NCBI GenBank assembly: GCA_964471825.1
Contig: CAYYKD010000010.1
Location: forward strand, 1 to 64,000
Length of the DNA stretch: 64,000 nt
Direction of reading: 5' to 3'
Source: CAYYKD01 sp964471825
Lineage (GTDB): Bacteria > Spirochaetota > GWE2-31-10 > CAYYKD01
Positions 63,467 through 64,000 of this stretch are shown here, in pieces. A program made the translations under genes and the position numbers. Each line of letters opens with the position of its first letter. Position 1 is the first letter of the stretch. The notes under the pieces are model-generated. The model was not told where the DNA came from. It did not search any database and saw only the letters and a program-made list of their open reading frames with translations.

Positions 63467-64000
63467 ATGGCTAAAATAAAGATAAACGATAAAGAAATAG
63501 AGGTGCCAAACGACTCAACTATACTACAGGCAGCCAAAAAATTAGACATAGACATTCCTACCCTGTGTCACATGGATCTTGAGTGTTTTCATGTTGATCA
63601 TAGGACAGGTTCATGTAGAGTGTGTCTTGTTGATGTAGAGATGCAGGGTAGAACTAAGATGATGCCTGCCTGCTGTACTCCGGTAAATGATGGAATGACA
63701 ATTAAGACCAGCACTCCTGAGGTAATTACAACACGAAGAACAATACTCGAACTTCTTCTTTCAGATCACCCGTTTGAATGTCTTACATGCTCTAAAAATC
63801 TTGACTGTGAGCTTCAAGCTCTTGCAAAGAAATTCTGCATACAAAACATAACATATCAGGGAGAAAAGTCAGAATACCCGCTTGATATTTCAGGTAAATC
63901 TATTAAAAGAGACCTTAACAAATGTATCATGTGTAGAAGATGTGAAACTGCATGTAACACGATTCAGACTGTTGGCGTCTTGACAGGATATGGACGGGGT
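63467..64000 (+). CDS. hydA: [FeFe]-hydrogenase large subunit, N-terminal part (runs off the window)
   Basis: 178 codons are visible with no stop. The start MAKIKINDKEIEV opens a ferredoxin-like [2Fe-2S] domain (cysteines in T-L-C-H, S-C-R-V-C and A-C-C). Next is the His-Cys3 [4Fe-4S] motif H-P-F-E-C-L-T-C-S-K-N-L-D-C (about 104-117) and the first cysteines of a two-cluster ferredoxin domain (C-I-M-C-R-R-C-E-T-A-C-N). This order is shared by HydA and by NuoG-type subunits. The preceding hydC and hydB genes favour hydrogenase, but the H-cluster domain lies beyond the edge. GGGGGA precedes the ATG. Confidence 0.88.
   Translation, partial: MAKIKINDKEIEVPNDSTILQAAKKLDIDIPTLCHMDLECFHVDHRTGSCRVCLVDVEMQGRTKMMPACCTPVNDGMTIKTSTPEVITTRRTILELLLSDHPFECLTCSKNLDCELQALAKKFCIQNITYQGEKSEYPLDISGKSIKRDLNKCIMCRRCETACNTIQTVGVLTGYGRG

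Overview
This 64 kb window is chromosomal DNA from an AT-rich, probably anaerobic, Gram-negative-type (diderm) bacterium. Diderm character is inferred from several exported proteins that look like outer-membrane beta-barrels (22512-23621, 54307-55788, 55778-58024), a lipoprotein and an exported SurA/PrsA-like foldase. Anaerobic life is inferred from a trimeric bifurcating-type [FeFe]-hydrogenase operon and a two-subunit iron-sulfur fumarase. The mix of a CHASE2-type cyclase, CsgG-like exported proteins and a c-di-AMP cyclase suits a spirochaete-like lineage. That placement is inference only; no rRNA or ribosomal protein gene is present. Two 10-N runs (2603-2612, 11722-11731) mark scaffold joins, so this is a draft assembly.

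Layout. 1-2585: pnp behind a long leader hairpin. 2633-14773, minus strand: two paralogous membrane proteins, a frameshifted murF, an alpha/beta hydrolase, an SLC1-like symporter, an endonuclease/exonuclease/phosphatase-family protein, a Nudix hydrolase, a coupled TPR and NHL-VWA pair, a parvulin-type foldase and a two-domain PPK2. 14818-19119, minus: a PFL/DUF711 protein, a CHASE2 adenylate cyclase and its coupled exported partner. 19327-22453, plus: three tRNA-Ser, tRNA-Arg(GCG), SRP RNA, dnaX, ybaB and recR. 22512-31012: an outer-membrane protein, a GH36 alpha-galactosidase coupled to a HAD phosphatase, cdaA-cdaR, and convergent trkA-trkH. 31211-36117, plus: hemolysin III-type protein, purE, purA, a CsgG-like protein and a Bax-inhibitor-1 protein. 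36135-41421, minus: MATE exporter, RluA-type pseudouridine synthase, TerB/DUF697-like protein, lipoprotein, SRPBCC protein and adenosine-specific kinase. 41422-45101: small mobile repeats around a CPA2 antiporter with a PTS-EIIA tail, then a ComFB protein. 45186-47413: metG broken by a 44-bp insertion-duplication. 49132-58024, plus: a run of mostly unrecognised envelope genes, including a voltage-sensor/HAMP protein, a membrane protein with a degenerate GGDEF end, proC and two barrel proteins. 58155-60641, minus: fumarase and a REC-PAS-LuxR regulator. 61073-64000, plus: the hydrogenase operon, running off the window.

Themes. Cyclic-nucleotide signalling recurs: c-di-AMP synthesis beside K+ uptake, a CHASE2 cyclase, a ComFB protein and a degenerate GGDEF. 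The strongest candidate for something undescribed is 49132-52871. Its middle gene encodes a complete S1-S4 voltage sensor, but the pore is replaced by a periplasmic sensor-like loop, a second helix and a HAMP-like segment. Several genes carry breaks or slippery tracts: murF at A7, metG at a duplication, dnaX at A7 at the usual gamma/tau position, and G8 before the TPR gene. A 181-bp non-autonomous element with 17-bp terminal inverted repeats and a 5-bp target duplication lies at 42018-42198, with decayed relatives elsewhere.
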